A DNA stretch of 64,000 nucleotides from Carnobacterium pleistocenium FTR1 (lineage in GTDB: Bacteria; Bacillota; Bacilli; Lactobacillales; Carnobacteriaceae), in assembly GCF_000744285.1 (NCBI RefSeq), contig NZ_JQLQ01000002.1, positions 1,488,001-1,552,000 of the forward strand, read 5' to 3'. A program made the position numbers and the translations under genes. Below the pieces are notes generated by a model. The model saw nothing but the letters and a program-made list of their open reading frames with translations. It was not told where the DNA came from and made no database searches. Shown in pieces: positions 36,340 to 46,152 of this stretch. How positions within the stretch are numbered: position 1 is the stretch's first letter; every line of letters starts with the position of its first letter.

Positions 36340-38952
36340 ATGCCAGAAAAAAAAGAAATGTCACGTGTATCAAACAAACAAACGAAAAAATCAAACCATT
36401 CAAAAAAGAGAAGGAAAAGCAAAAAATCCTCTTCTTCTATTTGGAAAAAAGCACTTATTGGAATATTGCTTTTAATTTTAGCAACTTTAATTGGAGGCAT
36501 GGGATTATTTGCTTATTATGTTTCCTCAGTACCTGATTTAACCGAAGCTAATTTAACCGATACGGTTTCATCGACATTGCTTGATGCGGAAGGAAATGAA
36601 TTTTTGACTCTTGGCAATGAAGATCGCGAAATGGTTACAGAAAACGATATACCCCAAGTTCTAAAAGATGCTATTATTGCAATTGAGGATCAGCGCTTTT
36701 ACAGCCACATCGGTATTGATCCTATCCGCATTGGAGGAGCAGTTGTCGCAAATGTAACGGATGGTTTTGCTTCTGAGGGTGGGAGTACCATCACTCAGCA
36801 ATTAATTAAACTTTCTGTCTTTTCTACAGGGGCGCAAGACCAAACGCTAAAACGAAAAGCACAAGAAGCTTGGTTATCTCTTCAATTAGAACGAGAATAC
36901 TCCAAGGATCAAATTTTAACTTTTTATATCAATAAAGTGTACATGTCCGACAATAAATATGGGATGGGCACCGCTAGCGAATATTATTTTGGTAAACCAA
37001 TAGCTGAATTAACTTTACCCGAAGCTGCGTTGCTTGCTGGAATGCCTCAAGCTCCAAATGCCCATAACCCTATTACTAATCCTGAAGATGCAACAAAACG
37101 CCGCAATTTAGTTTTAGATATGATGCTAGAAACTGAAGCTATTACCGCTTCAGAAGCCCAAGAAGCTAAAGCTGTTGATGTCTCAGAAGGATTGATCAGC
37201 CATTCTGGAGAAGAAGAAACGAATCAACTTGTTTTCGATCCATACGTTAAAGAAGTACTAGCTGAAGTTGAAAGAAAAACAAATTTAGATCCGTATACAT
37301 CGGGTTTAACTATCTACACTAACTTAGATATGGACGCACAGCAACGTCTGTATGATGTTGTAAATACAGATGAATACGTCTTAATTGAAGATGACGATAT
37401 TCAAACGGGTGTTTCTTTAGTAGATGTTAACACTGGCCAACTAAAAGCATTAGGTGGTGCGCGAAATCAAGAAGTACAATTAGGAACAAATTACGCTACT
37501 GAATTAAACCGAAGCGTTGGATCGAATATCAAACCATTATCTGCTTATGGTCCAGCAATCGAATATTTGCAATACTCTACTTATGAACAAGTAGTAGATG
37601 AACCTTATACTTTTAATGATGGAACACCTATCAATAACTATGATAATAATTACGAAGGTCAGATCAGTATTCGTCGAGCACTAGTTGACTCACGAAACGT
37701 TCCTACAACAAAAGTTTATAAAGACGTACCAACAAACCAAGTAGATGAATTTCTAACCAATATTGGAATCAATACGTCTACTTTGAACCCTGATTCTGAT
37801 GGTTTAGTTGAGTCAAATGGTTTCACTGGAAACATTACGCCAGTTGCTTTGTCTGGTGCTTATGCGACTTTTGCAAATGGCGGAACGTACACTGAACCTT
37901 ACACCGTTTCAAAAGTCGTTTTAGAGGATGGTGAAGAAATTGACCTTCAACCTGAGTCTACTAAAGCGATGGCTGATTCAACAGCTTATATGGTTACAGA
38001 TATGTTAAAAGATGTAGCTTCAAATAATGCTGCTCGAGTGGGGCTAAACGGGATTCCACAAGCTGGAAAAACGGGAACCACTAACTATGAGGATGATAAA
38101 AAAATAGAACATAATATTCCAGCTGATGGTGTACCCGATAAATGGTATTCAGGCTATACTACTAATTACGCAGTATCCGTTTGGGTAGGAAAAGATGACT
38201 ATTTTGATTCAATCGACAATGCAGGAAGTGAGCGTTTGTTGCCTCAACAAATCTATCAAGCATTGATGTCTTATGTTTCAGCATCTGTTGAATCTAGTGA
38301 CTGGGAAAAACCAAGTTCCGTTGTAGAAGTTGCAATTGAAAAAGGCTCAATGCCTGCAAAACTTGCAAGTTCAAGTACTCCAAAAGAAAACATTGTTAAC
38401 GAATTATTTGTCAAAGGAACGCAGCCCACTGCTGTAGCAGCACCAAGCTCTGAAGAAGAAAGTGAAAATGACGAGGAAGAATCACTCGAATTAGAAGCTC
38501 CCTCAGGTTTAACAGCTGCCTACAGTGAAGAAACGGATGCTTTATCGATCAAGTGGAATGCTTATTCCCAAGAAGGTATTTCTTACATTTTAACTGTCGG
38601 CTCTGAGTCTTATTCAACTAATGATCTTTCTTATATTATTCAAAGCCCTCCTGTTGGTGAAACCCCAATTACTCTCGCTGTACAAGCCGAGGGCAATACC
38701 GGACCAGCCGCTTCAACAAGCGTTCTTATCCCTCCTAAAGAAGAGGAAGAAGAACCAGTTGAAGAAGAAGAGCCTGAGGAGGAACCTGAAGAAGAAGGCG
38801 GCGAAAGTTCGTCATCAAGTAGCAGTGCTGCTTCCAGCAGTAGTCAACCTGAAAGTTCTTCTTCTACCAGCGATTCTTCTAGTAGTGCTCCTTCAAGTAG
38901 CAGCTCTTCGACACCTGAATCAAATCCTTCTAGTTCTGCTCCAGCAGAATAA
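36340..38952 (+). CDS. pbp1A: Class A penicillin-binding protein 1A
   Basis: Bifunctional peptidoglycan glycosyltransferase/transpeptidase anchored by one N-terminal helix (about residues 35-57) after a Lys/Ser-rich cytoplasmic tail, the tail expected to bind GpsB. The GT51 domain has AIEDQRFYSHIGIDP and GGSTITQQLIK. The transpeptidase has Ser395 in SNIK (SxxK), Ser451-x-Asn453 in SRN and KTGTT from Lys577. After residue 700 come a fibronectin-like segment, a Glu-rich stretch and a long Ser-rich low-complexity tail. Length 870 residues. It is in an operon with recU, and its terminator follows. Confidence 0.95.
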   Translation: MPEKKEMSRVSNKQTKKSNHSKKRRKSKKSSSSIWKKALIGILLLILATLIGGMGLFAYYVSSVPDLTEANLTDTVSSTLLDAEGNEFLTLGNEDREMVTENDIPQVLKDAIIAIEDQRFYSHIGIDPIRIGGAVVANVTDGFASEGGSTITQQLIKLSVFSTGAQDQTLKRKAQEAWLSLQLEREYSKDQILTFYINKVYMSDNKYGMGTASEYYFGKPIAELTLPEAALLAGMPQAPNAHNPITNPEDATKRRNLVLDMMLETEAITASEAQEAKAVDVSEGLISHSGEEETNQLVFDPYVKEVLAEVERKTNLDPYTSGLTIYTNLDMDAQQRLYDVVNTDEYVLIEDDDIQTGVSLVDVNTGQLKALGGARNQEVQLGTNYATELNRSVGSNIKPLSAYGPAIEYLQYSTYEQVVDEPYTFNDGTPINNYDNNYEGQISIRRALVDSRNVPTTKVYKDVPTNQVDEFLTNIGINTSTLNPDSDGLVESNGFTGNITPVALSGAYATFANGGTYTEPYTVSKVVLEDGEEIDLQPESTKAMADSTAYMVTDMLKDVASNNAARVGLNGIPQAGKTGTTNYEDDKKIEHNIPADGVPDKWYSGYTTNYAVSVWVGKDDYFDSIDNAGSERLLPQQIYQALMSYVSASVESSDWEKPSSVVEVAIEKGSMPAKLASSSTPKENIVNELFVKGTQPTAVAAPSSEEESENDEEESLELEAPSGLTAAYSEETDALSIKWNAYSQEGISYILTVGSESYSTNDLSYIIQSPPVGETPITLAVQAEGNTGPAASTSVLIPPKEEEEEPVEEEEPEEEPEEEGGESSSSSSSAASSSSQPESSSSTSDSSSSAPSSSSSSTPESNPSSSAPAE

Positions 38953-38990
38953 AAGGATTTCCTATTAAATTAAAAATTCAAGTTTTAAAC

Positions 38991-39048
38991 AAAAAAAGCA
39001 AGATGAGATGTATCTGTTACTAAGATACGCTTCATCTTGCTTTTTTTT
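38991..39048. terminator. Bidirectional terminator between pbp1A and nth
   Basis: AAAAAAAGCAAGATGA pairs with TCATCTTGCTTTTTTT, with an inner GTATCT / AGATAC stem. It serves the two convergent genes and overlaps the nth stop codon. Confidence 0.85.
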
Positions 39049-39682
39049 ATACTTTTATTGGTCCATTTGCTTTTAACAACTGGAGACATATATTGTGATC
39101 ATGACTTCTAGCTATACATTGATAGCGTCCAAAAAAAAGAATCCAGTGATGAGCAATACTCCACTTGTCTTTAGGAATTTGCTTCATTAGAACTTCCTCT
39201 ACTTCACGAACAGTAGCATTTGGTGGACATATACCCAATCGTTTAGTTACACGTTCAACGTGAGTATCTACAGCAATAGCAGGCACATTAAAGGCCTCGC
39301 TTAAGACCACACTTGCTGATTTCCTTCCTATTCCTGGTAAGGACTCCAATTCATGACGCTTTTGAGGAACTTCTCCATTAAATTCGGTAAGCAATTTATG
39401 ACAACACCCTTTAATAAATCTAGCTTTATTACGGTATAAGCCAATTGTCTTCAGTTGTTCCATAATATCTTCTACTGGTGCAGCTTCAAATGCTTCAATT
39501 GTAGGATATTTTTCAAAAAGCGCTGGAGTAAGCTTATTAACAGAGATATCTGTCGTTTGAGCACTTAACATCACTGCAATTAATAGTTCAAAAGGGGTTC
39601 TATAATTTAATTCGCATGTCGCATGAGGAAATAATTCCCCCATCGCTTCAACTAGTTGCATCGTTTCTTTTTTAGACAACAT
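39047..39682 (-). CDS. nth: Endonuclease III, apparently without the iron-sulfur cluster
   Basis: DNA glycosylase/AP lyase that removes oxidised pyrimidines. The helix-hairpin-helix motif LPGIGRKSASVVL carries the catalytic Lys, and the catalytic Asp is in AVDTHVERVTKRLG. The usual C-x6-C-x2-C-x5-C cluster site at the C-terminus is not there: after GRYQC only one further Cys occurs, nine residues on (ARSHDHNIC), and the protein then ends. I start at the ATG 39680-39682 behind GAGGTGG, giving 211 residues, rather than the ATG overlapping the dnaD stop. It is next to dnaD as in Bacillus subtilis. Confidence 0.92.
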   Translation of the reverse strand: MLSKKETMQLVEAMGELFPHATCELNYRTPFELLIAVMLSAQTTDISVNKLTPALFEKYPTIEAFEAAPVEDIMEQLKTIGLYRNKARFIKGCCHKLLTEFNGEVPQKRHELESLPGIGRKSASVVLSEAFNVPAIAVDTHVERVTKRLGICPPNATVREVEEVLMKQIPKDKWSIAHHWILFFGRYQCIARSHDHNICLQLLKANGPIKV

Positions 39683-39696
39683 ACCTTTCCACCTCA

Positions 39697-40413
39697 TTAA
39701 GAATGATCATTATTATTCAACCAATTATGCAACGGTACTTTTGTTGTCTGTTCTTTAGATATCGAATAATTTTTTGGCTTAGCATTCCCTTGCCTTCGTC
39801 GATTTGCTTCTTTATCAACTTGATCTTTCGTACGAATGTTTTTTCTTTCCCAGTTTAGCAAGATGCGGTCAACATATTTCAAATTGTATACTTGACTCAA
39901 AACAGCTTCTCTTAAGGCTAATTCAATCAATTCAATCGCATAATGATCCTCATCCAACCACATACCGATTGTTTGCATTTCAATTGGGGACAACGGTCTA
40001 CCAAATTCAGCTTCAAACAATTGAAATAATTCCTGTTCAGATAAATGCTGTTTTTCAAAACGTTGTTGGTTTTCTTGTTGCGAAATAACTAATATTAATT
40101 TATCCCATAGTAAATCTAGTCGATAACTATCACGTGTTTTTCCATCATTATTTTTTTCTGTATCAATTCTGATCAATTTTTTATTGATCAGTTCATGAAT
40201 CATTTGAAATACATCGGCAGAAGGAAGTTGCATCCGTTTTGAAATAATTTCAATGTCTGGAAAATCATTCCCAGCATCAATAAATGACTTCAATTGTAAG
40301 ATTAGAATCAAGTGTTCACTAGTTAATCCCACTTCTCTATAATAAGTTAACAATATATTTGATACCGTGGTATTTCCTGCTTTAAGCCATTTTTGCAAAA
40401 GATGATTATTCAT
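39697..40413 (-). CDS. dnaD: DnaD-family replication initiation protein
   Basis: Primosomal protein that helps load the replicative helicase at origins and restart sites. The N-terminal winged-helix domain (about residues 1-110, with LKSFIDAGNDFPDIEIISKRM) is followed by the DnaB/DnaD domain at about 130-200 (FEAEFGRPLSPIEMQTIGMW, and the hallmark YNLKYVDRILLNWERKNI). A basic tail follows. The length of 238 residues is normal. It lies between asnS and nth as in Bacillus subtilis, and the nth gene begins immediately after its stop. Confidence 0.95.
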   Translation of the reverse strand: MNNHLLQKWLKAGNTTVSNILLTYYREVGLTSEHLILILQLKSFIDAGNDFPDIEIISKRMQLPSADVFQMIHELINKKLIRIDTEKNNDGKTRDSYRLDLLWDKLILVISQQENQQRFEKQHLSEQELFQLFEAEFGRPLSPIEMQTIGMWLDEDHYAIELIELALREAVLSQVYNLKYVDRILLNWERKNIRTKDQVDKEANRRRQGNAKPKNYSISKEQTTKVPLHNWLNNNDHS

Positions 40414-40471
40414 ATTTTCCCCCTCCTTGCTGCTCTAAAAAAAAGTTTTTTCTTTTAGCTGATACGATTAA

Positions 40472-40504
40472 AAAAACAGCAACTTAAGAAAACTCAAGTT
40501 ACTG
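40472..40504 (-). terminator. Terminator of asnS
   Basis: CAG(C)AACTT pairs with AAGTT(A)CTG and is followed on the minus strand by seven T. It lies just behind asnS, so dnaD-nth should have another promoter. Confidence 0.8.
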
Positions 40505-40515
40505 TAGTCCTATTT

Positions 40516-41814
40516 TTATGGATAAATACGGTTTAATAAACGTGGGAATGGAATTGATTCACGGATATGTTCAGTCCCACAAATCCAAGTTACAGCCCGT
40601 TCTAACCCTAGACCAAACCCTGAGTGTGGCACACTGCCATATTTACGCAAATCCATATACCATGCGTAATCTTCTTCAGCTAAGCCAAAGTCTTTAAGGC
40701 GTTGTGTCAAGGCCTCAAAATCAACTTCACGTTCGCTTCCGCCGATAACTTCTCCGTAACCTTCAGGAGCGATTAAATCTGCACACAATACAACATCATC
40801 ACGATCAGGATGTGGTTTCATATAAAAAGGTTTTATTGCTTTAGGGTAATTTAAGATAAAGACCGGTTTGTCATATTGAGTTGCGATAAAGGTTTCATGA
40901 GGCGAACCAAAATCATCTCCCCAAGTAATATCATCAAATCCATTTTCATTCAATAATTTAACGGCCTCATCATATGAAATTCTAGGATAAGGTAATTCAG
41001 TGTATTTTTTTAACGTTTCTTTGTTACGTTCTAATACATCTAAAGCATCATCACAGTTATCAAGAACACTTTGAATAATGTACGCGACATATTTTTCTTG
41101 TACTTCTAAGCTTTGCTCGTGATCCATGAAAGCCATCTCTGGTTCAATCATCCAAAATTCAATTAAATGACGACGAGTCTTTGATTTTTCAGCTCTGAAA
41201 GTTGGACCAAAAGAAAAGACTTTGCCAAATGCCATTGCTGCTGCTTCCATATATAATTGACCACTTTGTGAAAGAAAAGCTTCTTGATCAAAATATTGTG
41301 TGTGGAATAGTTCTGTTGAATCTTCTGCAGCATTGGCTGTTAGAATTGGTGGATCAACTTTGATGAATCCTTCTTTATTGAAAAAATTATAAGTAGCAAG
41401 AATAATTTCATTTCGAATATGCATAATGGCATGTTGTTTAGAAGAACGCAACCATAAATGACGATGATCCATTAAGAATTCTGTTCCATGTTCTTTTGGA
41501 GTGATTGGATAATCATGACTTTCTCCAATTACTTTAATAGAGTTAACAGCTATTTCATAACCAAATTTTGAGCGACTGTCTTCTTGAATAACACCAGTCA
41601 AACGAATAGAAGTTTCTTGATTTAACGATTTAGCTAATTGAAATACTTCTTCTTCAACTTCACTTTTTACAACGATTCCTTGAAAAAATCCAGAACCATC
41701 ACGTAATTGTAAAAAGGCAATCTTTCCGCTTGAACGTTTATTAGCTACCCACGCTCCAATTTCTACTTCTTCTCCAACATGATTCTTAGACTCGACAATT
41801 GTAATATGATTCAC
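40516..41814 (-). CDS. asnS: Asparaginyl-tRNA synthetase
   Basis: Class IIb synthetase for tRNA-Asn. An N-terminal OB anticodon-binding domain (about residues 1-110, [21 protein letters not shown]) precedes the catalytic core. Motif 2 lies at [20 protein letters not shown], and motif 3 is at the end ([17 protein letters not shown]). The length of 432 residues is normal. The start is GTG (41812-41814) after AAAGGAG. No T-box leader is seen in the 105-nt gap to ypmB. Bacillus has aspB between ypmB and asnS; here there is none. Confidence 0.97.
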   Translation of the reverse strand: MNHITIVESKNHVGEEVEIGAWVANKRSSGKIAFLQLRDGSGFFQGIVVKSEVEEEVFQLAKSLNQETSIRLTGVIQEDSRSKFGYEIAVNSIKVIGESHDYPITPKEHGTEFLMDHRHLWLRSSKQHAIMHIRNEIILATYNFFNKEGFIKVDPPILTANAAEDSTELFHTQYFDQEAFLSQSGQLYMEAAAMAFGKVFSFGPTFRAEKSKTRRHLIEFWMIEPEMAFMDHEQSLEVQEKYVAYIIQSVLDNCDDALDVLERNKETLKKYTELPYPRISYDEAVKLLNENGFDDITWGDDFGSPHETFIATQYDKPVFILNYPKAIKPFYMKPHPDRDDVVLCADLIAPEGYGEVIGGSEREVDFEALTQRLKDFGLAEEDYAWYMDLRKYGSVPHSGFGLGLERAVTWICGTEHIRESIPFPRLLNRIYP

Positions 41815-41919
41815 AGTTTAAAACTCCTTTAAATAAATTTTGATGACTCACTTATTCTTTACTGCCTTAATTATTATACAAGAAAAATGGGCTGTGTATC
41901 GTTTCTTTTCAAAGAATCT

Positions 41920-42396
41920 TTAAATATTTTCGATATCGCTCACCCATTCGCCCGATTTAGCGGTCAGAACATAATACCCAAGTCGTCCATTTTCCTCTTT
42001 ATAAGATATTTCCCAAATAGGAAGTTCTCCTTCAAGTCCAATGCGAGCTTCAAGAATGTCAACAGACCCCTTATCTTCACGTGTCAACTCTTTAGCTTCT
42101 TGTTCTGTAATAAATTCATCCTGATTTAGAATAATTGTTTTTCCGCCATCTTTAGCAACAATCACCATAATTTCTTCATCCGTTTCATTCAATCCAAAAA
42201 CCGAAAAATAAGTTTCACTACGATTATACCAATAAAAATCTGATACTGTTACTAGCCCTGCAGTTTCTTTCGCAATGGCTGTCGTTTCTTTTTCTGCATC
42301 TTTCATAGGATCTTGACTGATCATTAAAAGGGTAATTGAAAACACAAGGACAACAGACATGACAACTGCTAAAGTGATGAGTATTGCTTTTTTCAT
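41920..42396 (-). CDS. ypmB: YpmB-like membrane-anchored protein (DUF5590/PepSY-like)
   Basis: 158-residue protein with one N-terminal transmembrane helix (about residues 5-27) and an extracellular domain of two PepSY-like halves (YWYNRSETYFSVFGL, and the closing GRLGYYVLTAKSGEWV). Position between dinG and asnS is the same as Bacillus subtilis ypmB. The function is unknown; PepSY domains often bind or inhibit peptidases. No other partner is apparent. Confidence 0.85.
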   Translation of the reverse strand: MKKAILITLAVVMSVVLVFSITLLMISQDPMKDAEKETTAIAKETAGLVTVSDFYWYNRSETYFSVFGLNETDEEIMVIVAKDGGKTIILNQDEFITEQEAKELTREDKGSVDILEARIGLEGELPIWEISYKEENGRLGYYVLTAKSGEWVSDIENI

Positions 42397-42513
42397 GAAT
42401 ATCCCTACCTATAATTTATTATTTTAGTACCATCTTAATCGTCGCCTTCAATAGTTTATTATAACAGAAAATATATCTTCTTTACTGAGAGATTTAGTAT
42501 AAACTCGACTTTT

Positions 42514-45333
42514 TTAGTTGTCTTTATTCTCTTCAGAATTAAAAAATTGCTGTAGTTTTTTACCGATATTCTTTGTAGCTATTTCTTCAATTGGTAGTCC
42601 TTTGGGAAGTGACTTTATGATTTGCTTGCCATAACTTGTTTGAATCAACCGGTTATCCAACACAATCATGATGCCTTTGTCACTCTCAGAACGAATCAGT
42701 CTTCCAAAACCTTGCTTTAAACGTAAAGTAGCTTTTGGCAATGAGTCGATAGTAAAAGGGTTTAGATGCTTTTGTTCCAGATAACGGTGTTTAACTTTTA
42801 CAAATGGCCTGTCTGGAGATTCAAATGGCAGTCGGGTAATAACAATAATGCTTAGTGATTTCCCTGGTAAATCGACGCCTTCCCAAAAACTATCTGCTCC
42901 TAATAGAATACCTCCTGTAGATCTGAAGAATCGTTTCAAGATCCGTTCACGGCTTCCTGAAAAACCTTGTGCCAACAATTCTCGACCAGCAGCCGTCGGT
43001 TTTCGTTGGAGTGCAAAATACACCTCTTGAAGTATCTCATAAGAATTAAATAAAACCATCGTATTTTCAGTTGAATTTTTAATAATATTTTCTACTTGTT
43101 CAACAATCATATGAACATAGTCTTTCTTTGATAGTTCTTTAATTGATTTCAGCTCTTTAGGAACCCAAAGTCTTGCTTGTTTTTTGTAGTCATAAGGAGA
43201 TTCAATAATTAATTCTTTTAAATTTTCTTCCCCTAATTGTGTTTCAAAATAACTAAAGGACCTGTTGATCTCCAATGTAGCTCCTGTATATAAAACAAAA
43301 GCTGTTTTATCTAATAAATTTTCTTTTATAAACTTACTACTATCCACTTTTGAACGCTTTATCATAAAACTATTTTTAGGGCTTTTTTCTTTATATGAAA
43401 ACCACGTTACTTCATTCTCTTCATTTTTTTGAAATACAGCATTGAAAATATCTTTCTGACTTTCAAAGGTCTCAATCACATCAAAAAAATCTTCTAATAA
43501 ATAACGTTCTCTTTGGGTTAACTGATGACTTTCATTTAATCCTTGGTTAACTAATTCAAAACCTAAATAGCTGATTTCATTCATCAACGCGAGAACTTTT
43601 TTTGAAGATTTTTTTAAAGTTAAGTTCCACTGCGTCTCTCTATTGAATTGAATATCCAATTGCTCTTGTTGATAAAGCTCATTACCGGCTGTATTTTTGC
43701 AATAAACCAACAATTGATAAATAAAATCAGTTAATTCATCTTCTAATGAAAAAAGATTCATTTCCATATTTTCTATATAAGAAAGTTTGATTTTAGACAG
43801 TTGTTGGCTCAACTGAGTGATTCTTCCTAAAAAACTTTTTTCATCTGAAGCATGACCAATTAGTTTGATTAATTGTTGCATTCGGTAATACCCAAAAACT
43901 TCACTTGAAGCTTCCATCGCTATATCTGGTAAATGTTGTGCCTCATCAATAATTAATTTTTTAATCTTTGGCAATTCTTTTTCTTTGCGATTTAAATCAT
44001 GACATAAAAAAGAATGATTGGTAATGATCACACTGGCATGCTTAATTTTATATTGCGCATGCAAATAAAAATCTTCATTATGCCATTGATCATCTTCATG
44101 TTTAGTCAACCAACCACGATGTCTGATTTTATTCCAAAATAAATGATTATAATTGGTTAAATTTAATTCATCAAGATCTCCAGTTTCGGTTTCAGTCAAC
44201 CAAGTTAATAGTTTCATTTTATAAATCACTTCTACTTTTTGGTCTACAGAATCTTTTAACGCCTCTTCAAACTTTGTTAAGTGAATGTAATGATTTTTAC
44301 TTTTTAAAATAGCAGCCTGTACCGTAAAAGGTAAAATCGTATTTAGTTGAACGATATCTTTATCTAATAATTGTTTTTGCAACAATGTCGTATACGTGCT
44401 GATGACTACTGGATCTTCAATAGTGGCCAGATAAGCTAATGGCAGTAAGTATCCTAAGGTTTTCCCAACTCCGGTTGCTGCTTCAATCGCAAAGTGACTT
44501 GTTTCATTACTTGTAAAATAATCATAAACAGCATCCATCATTTTTATTTGTTGATTTCTAGTTGTCAATTTTGTTTGAAACAACTGTTCCTTATTACTAA
44601 CAGTTGTTGGGTAATGGGCATCTTCGCGATAATTTTTTTGCTCGAAGATAGGTTGTTTTATCTTTAAAGCAATCCCATTTTTTATCATGAGCGACTCAGA
44701 AAGTGATAAACGATTATTTTTCATTTCAGCTAACGTTGTTTTGAAAAAGTAACCGGTCTCCATTGTGAGATTTTCTGATAGTTCAACCATCTTTTCTACA
44801 GTAACTAATGGCAATTCTTTCAACTTCTGTTTTAATACAAGAAAAAGTTCTGCCGTAACAGCTGCATCACTATCCGCTTGATGAGGGTTAGTATGTTCAA
44901 TATTAAATTTGCTGACTAAATCATTTAATCGGTAACTGGATTCAGTAGGCAATAATATCTGTGCTAATTCAACAGTATCGATTCCTTTATTTTGTAGTGG
45001 AGGCATCCCACAACGTTGTAGTTCACCTGATAAAAATACATAGTCAAACTGGATATTGTGTGCAATGATAATGCATCCATCTAATAAATTATAAATTGTT
45101 GCTGCAATATCTTCAAAATATGGAGCAAGTGCAACCGATTTGTTTGACAGATTAGTTAAATGTTCAATTTGTTTTGGAATCGTAATTAAAGGATTGATAT
45201 TTGTTGCAAACCGATGGACGATTTGGTCATCTTCTATTAAAACACATCCAAACTGAATCATGCGATCTCCGCTAGCCACATTACCGCCTGTTGTTTCAAT
45301 ATCTACCACGGCATATGTATCTTTATTTTTCAC
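42514..45333 (-). CDS. dinG: DinG-type helicase with N-terminal 3'-5' exonuclease
   Basis: Fusion of a DEDD exonuclease (like DNA polymerase III epsilon) and an XPD/DinG-type helicase. Exonuclease motifs are VVDIETTG, HNIQFDYVFL and HQADSDAAVTAEL (about residues 10-165). The helicase has Walker A ATGVGKTLGYLLPLAY, the DEAH box LIIDEAQHL and the late motif QGFGRLIRSESDKG. The four cysteines of the Escherichia coli DinG iron-sulfur cluster are not evident, as in other Firmicutes members, where exonuclease activity predominates. I place the start at the GTG 45331-45333, 8 nt after AGG, rather than the GTG three codons earlier; 939 residues. Confidence 0.93.
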   Translation of the reverse strand: MKNKDTYAVVDIETTGGNVASGDRMIQFGCVLIEDDQIVHRFATNINPLITIPKQIEHLTNLSNKSVALAPYFEDIAATIYNLLDGCIIIAHNIQFDYVFLSGELQRCGMPPLQNKGIDTVELAQILLPTESSYRLNDLVSKFNIEHTNPHQADSDAAVTAELFLVLKQKLKELPLVTVEKMVELSENLTMETGYFFKTTLAEMKNNRLSLSESLMIKNGIALKIKQPIFEQKNYREDAHYPTTVSNKEQLFQTKLTTRNQQIKMMDAVYDYFTSNETSHFAIEAATGVGKTLGYLLPLAYLATIEDPVVISTYTTLLQKQLLDKDIVQLNTILPFTVQAAILKSKNHYIHLTKFEEALKDSVDQKVEVIYKMKLLTWLTETETGDLDELNLTNYNHLFWNKIRHRGWLTKHEDDQWHNEDFYLHAQYKIKHASVIITNHSFLCHDLNRKEKELPKIKKLIIDEAQHLPDIAMEASSEVFGYYRMQQLIKLIGHASDEKSFLGRITQLSQQLSKIKLSYIENMEMNLFSLEDELTDFIYQLLVYCKNTAGNELYQQEQLDIQFNRETQWNLTLKKSSKKVLALMNEISYLGFELVNQGLNESHQLTQRERYLLEDFFDVIETFESQKDIFNAVFQKNEENEVTWFSYKEKSPKNSFMIKRSKVDSSKFIKENLLDKTAFVLYTGATLEINRSFSYFETQLGEENLKELIIESPYDYKKQARLWVPKELKSIKELSKKDYVHMIVEQVENIIKNSTENTMVLFNSYEILQEVYFALQRKPTAAGRELLAQGFSGSRERILKRFFRSTGGILLGADSFWEGVDLPGKSLSIIVITRLPFESPDRPFVKVKHRYLEQKHLNPFTIDSLPKATLRLKQGFGRLIRSESDKGIMIVLDNRLIQTSYGKQIIKSLPKGLPIEEIATKNIGKKLQQFFNSEENKDN

Positions 45334-45406
45334 TCTCTTCACCTAATTCTTTAGACATAATATCTTCTCTACCATCATACTATGAAGATTAAAAAAAAAC
45401 AAAAAA

Positions 45407-45445
45407 ACTCAAGAAAAAATGGCTAGATTCCATTTTTTCTTGAGT
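45407..45445 (-). terminator. Terminator upstream of dinG (end of the 158-residue gene)
   Basis: A 16-bp stem (ACTCAAGAAAAAATGG and its complement) with a 7-nt loop is followed on the minus strand by a long T tract. It isolates dinG from the gene to its right. Confidence 0.85.
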
Positions 45446-45465
45446 GTATAAACAATTAAAAAATC

Positions 45466-45942
45466 TTAAAATTTTTCTTTATAAATTTCTTTTGCTGTTT
45501 TGTTTTTATCAATAACAATATACAATTTATTTTCTTTTGAAATAAATGAACTTTGATGAGCATTGTCAATTCGATCAGAATCTATTGCTTCATAAGGAAA
45601 GTAAACAGTCTCTTCAGCAACAACATCTGTAGAATCTGCTTTTTCACCGTCTTTATACAAAATATCCATTTTTTCAATATCTGGATTTTTTACAGCACGT
45701 TCAAACATACCCGTTTCTAGGCCACCTAAATTAATGTCACTTGAATTTGTTCTATCCGCTTCTGGGAAAATCTCTATTTTTAGAGACTCACAAGGGAAGA
45801 TTTCTTGAAAATCACTATTACCGATTCGTCCAAAACTTTTTGCAATGTGCTTAATCCACAAATCACCTATCAAGCCTTTATTGATTGTCCAAGTTTCACC
45901 ATTTTTAAACATTATTTTTAATGCCATAACTTCTTTTTTCAT
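45466..45942 (-). CDS. Hypothetical protein, 158 residues
   Basis: Not recognised. The protein is soluble and mostly polar, begins MKKEVMALKIMFKNGETWTI, and has an acidic middle (EIFPEADRTNSSDINLGG) and a Lys-rich end. No signal peptide, membrane helix or known motif was seen. The frame is open to 45975, but the ATG at 45940-45942 follows GGGGAG at normal distance. It is a single gene with its own terminator, between dinG and a nitroreductase, where relatives usually have no gene. It therefore looks like an accessory insertion. Confidence 0.6.
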   Translation of the reverse strand: MKKEVMALKIMFKNGETWTINKGLIGDLWIKHIAKSFGRIGNSDFQEIFPCESLKIEIFPEADRTNSSDINLGGLETGMFERAVKNPDIEKMDILYKDGEKADSTDVVAEETVYFPYEAIDSDRIDNAHQSSFISKENKLYIVIDKNKTAKEIYKEKF

Positions 45943-46081
45943 TTTATTTTCTCCCCTTTTTCTTTTCTTAATCAAAAAGTTTGTGATTCATTTGATAAAT
46001 TCATCTTACCATAAAATAAACGAATGTAAATAAATTTGTTTATATTTTGTGAATTTATTAACAATATAGCAAAAAAAATAA

Positions 46082-46114
46082 AGAAATAGAAAACTCACCA
46101 AGTTTTCTATTTCT
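46082..46114 (-). terminator. Terminator of the nitroreductase-like gene
   Basis: AGAAATAGAAAACT pairs with AGTTTTCTATTTCT; on the minus strand TTTATTTTTTTTG follows. Confidence 0.75.
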
Positions 46115-46152
46115 CTATTTTTTAGATGTAGCCTTATTTTAATTGATTATTA

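Noticed and set aside
36267-36536. 89-codon open frame on the plus strand before pbp1A
   Set aside because: Overlaps the start and signal region of pbp1A in another frame; no plausible start.
41815-41919. T-box leader before asnS
   Set aside because: The gap to ypmB is too short and lacks the T-box sequence.
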